DNA of 64,000 bases, taken from IMG/VR virus record IMGVR_UViG_3300034071_001405, positions 1 to 64,000 of that record. One strand, given 5' to 3'. Every line of letters begins with the position of its first letter. Within the stretch, counting starts at the first letter, position 1. Made by a program: the position numbers and the translations under genes. This DNA comes from a virus. Shown here in pieces: positions 63,401 to 64,000 of the stretch. Under the pieces are notes generated by a model. The model saw nothing but the letters and a program-made list of their open reading frames with translations, was not told the origin of the DNA and did no database searches.

Positions 63401-64000
63401 AACAATGCTTTATCTAAATACAAGGACACGCATCCTGAAGAATGGGCAAAGTGGCAAAAGTCTAATGAGATAGTAAGACCAACTAAACGTCCAGAACTTC
63501 CAGAAAATCTTGTGCAAGGTAACAATGTTATGTATCAAGACCAAATAATGACTGTTAGATTTCAAAGACCTGAAGGTTCTGTAGAACTAGTAGATTCTGA
63601 TGGTGTATTGTTAGTTGCACAACGTAAAGATTTAGAGTCTCTTTCATGGTATGAACGTTTGAGTATTCTATATGAACAACGTGCTCAACTTTTATTAGGT
63701 GATCCTGAAGTTGAAGAGCTTGCAAAAGAACGTGGTAAAATACTTTCTCAATATAAAGTTGGAGGACGTCTTAGGCCTAAGTTTATGAGTGAAGATGATG
63801 TTACACGTCTTGATGAAATTGAAGGAATGCTTGAGATGATTTATGAAAGAAAGAAAAACTCAAGTAATGAATTTACAAAAGAACAACGTAAAGAGCTAGC
63901 ATTAATATCTACACAAATTAACAACTTAGTAGATAAAAAAGTATCTCAAGGATACATTGATGTATTTGAAAGTAATTTAAAAGTTCTTTACGGAGCACAA
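60419..64000 (+). CDS. Giant RNAP-associated protein with N-terminal RecB-like nuclease (partial)
   Basis: Starts at ATG 60419 in the context TATAACCTATGAA and is open to the window edge (1194 codons, no stop). Residues about 145-330 carry a full RecB-type PD-(D/E)XK site: G148 to H152 in GTFEHEV, GRIDLLL (D243), FDFKTKK (D257, K259) and QTKVY (Q318, Y322). The rest so far is long charged helices (about 400-1194), with EELEQEIRTLRKNAK as an example. It follows the polymerase by 3 nt. In crAss-like phages the RNA polymerase complex is encoded by consecutive giant genes, so this is probably a second polymerase-associated subunit with an added nuclease. The nuclease may process nucleic acids on entry; that is inference. 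Confidence 0.75.
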   Translation, partial: MNETCPNINTPEWKALVSAVGDGNANTAYGLNSNKIPTVEKAREILSKLKTEEKDEQFTKSSDAFKLERARAQMTVLERASFSANGLQKETLKKLIVMNKNQQEFLKNNLELARKGMPTIKTLSTSSYIGSSDFTGDAKAYEAFKYFGTFEHEVLELGQMESLKTGVNIMQILTREYFDSTLENYKKKNPFFIENLSEDEMYDMTIGLAKHIDVLNDKGYLILPEITVTGTTRTGTTVVGRIDLLLIDSQGRVSIFDFKTKKVKNLVYTDQLTGKKTINKEYAFNHLAIQTFGIDNKTQTVMTLKGQNRTAYDTWTLQTKVYENMLIQNGLNVKDQNILALMYQTTDEGVFEGSAIHMFEESNYYDYANTAAIPDNNGNWKNEPNANFQKIKNLRDTVDYEMPIADESVEESKKRFDTRNLKLNSKQDVMLKNRLQESVNSELQQVLDKLSSVKKEVDPLQYEILSTRRETLRRFQDVLKRTENDSDLSLAINFSLALDAVEDDLIQLSNLVDKAMESFKLNKDSYSSKEGVKIREIYEKSRGIAQVFRTLQEIVTSAKEDPTNKTIIDETLENRLTKIYSALSVIEGSFVQVALPTVIQVLKSPGETVFVQVNAEMKEGLQTRLQKLEKELTNLQAGKPASLLKGLTHRALLFVDKDYKINMAEKMAEKYGEASADLIVQIQSKQKEILKVKSLIDGGLQFSDETLEKYINGVTDPASDFYAGSRETFTGSSLLSGLALDKGIAGASNSDLAISAFTMMLKNAEGQARNAIQNSIAAMQFDQKRDKLLQRYSVNELNAMVSESRKFTFIDKKTGERRTINRLYMNKPYSEEYESTYREYNIKLGEFRKEIAALKVQNHTKKNTPEGVAAEKAYLDKVSEKEKYQDEYIQWMLDNARLPYVDKFYSLQKSMPNEIRDKLQKRYLEIETITFQVGKGNEVLLEEHDFERLEELEQEIRTLRKNAKDINPEYAEYMDDFNELFEWDTNFSYYERMRNNALSKYKDTHPEEWAKWQKSNEIVRPTKRPELPENLVQGNNVMYQDQIMTVRFQRPEGSVELVDSDGVLLVAQRKDLESLSWYERLSILYEQRAQLLLGDPEVEELAKERGKILSQYKVGGRLRPKFMSEDDVTRLDEIEGMLEMIYERKKNSSNEFTKEQRKELALISTQINNLVDKKVSQGYIDVFESNLKVLYGAQ

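Noticed and set aside
1-64000. Integrase, insertion sequence, attachment site or toxin-antitoxin pair
   Set aside because: I found no recombinase or transposase motifs, terminal inverted repeats or target duplications. The window is a continuous phage late module.

Overview
The window looks like the late (packaging, structural and injected-protein) arm of a crAss-like phage (order Crassvirales). All 32 genes I accept lie on the plus strand, and the DNA is AT-rich. The order is diagnostic: terminase large subunit, portal, scaffold-like protein, major capsid protein, connector/ring proteins, fibres, a very large muzzle-type tail protein, several very large virion 'cargo' proteins, then a giant virion RNA polymerase. 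A Bacteroidota host is suggested by one promoter with good sigma-ABfr-type spacing (TTTG-N20-TAnnTTTG, 18659-18690) and by start codons that lack Shine-Dalgarno sequences but have A-rich leaders.

Layout. 1-107: non-coding left edge with tRNA-like hairpins. 108-3615: small DNA-handling genes (winged-helix-like, IHF-like, Cys-rich, RecB-type PD-(D/E)XK nuclease, an Ate1/Bpt-like transferase and three small unknowns). 3615-11632: TerL, portal, scaffold candidate, major capsid protein. 11649-11810: a strongly structured, G/C-richer non-coding stretch after the capsid gene. 11848-18550: connector and decoration proteins, a 49-residue Cys protein and two fibre-type proteins, with a terminator at 15371-15408. 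18611-18697: a terminator followed directly by a host-type promoter whose -7 box lies in a perfect 14-nt palindrome. 18731-22857: metallophosphoesterase, an unknown, two ring/adaptor proteins and a small HExxH protein. 22864-47690: muzzle-type protein with an FN3-vWA-Ig insertion, then five large cargo proteins. 47723-64000: a 4230-residue polypeptide with HExxH, RNA polymerase DFDVD, AlkB-like dioxygenase and RNase H motifs, and a second giant protein that opens with a RecB-like nuclease and runs off the right edge.

How the genes probably work together (inference from family knowledge). TerL packages DNA through the portal into capsids built by the capsid and scaffold proteins. The ring, muzzle and fibre proteins form the short tail. 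The cargo proteins and the RNA polymerase complex are packed in the virion and injected to start early transcription. The dioxygenase, RNase H and nuclease domains joined to the polymerase make the injected complex look like a multi-enzyme nucleic-acid processing machine. Of the 32 stop codons seen, 29 are TAA, 3 are TGA and none is TAG.

All assignments come from reading motifs and gene order by eye. No database search was run.
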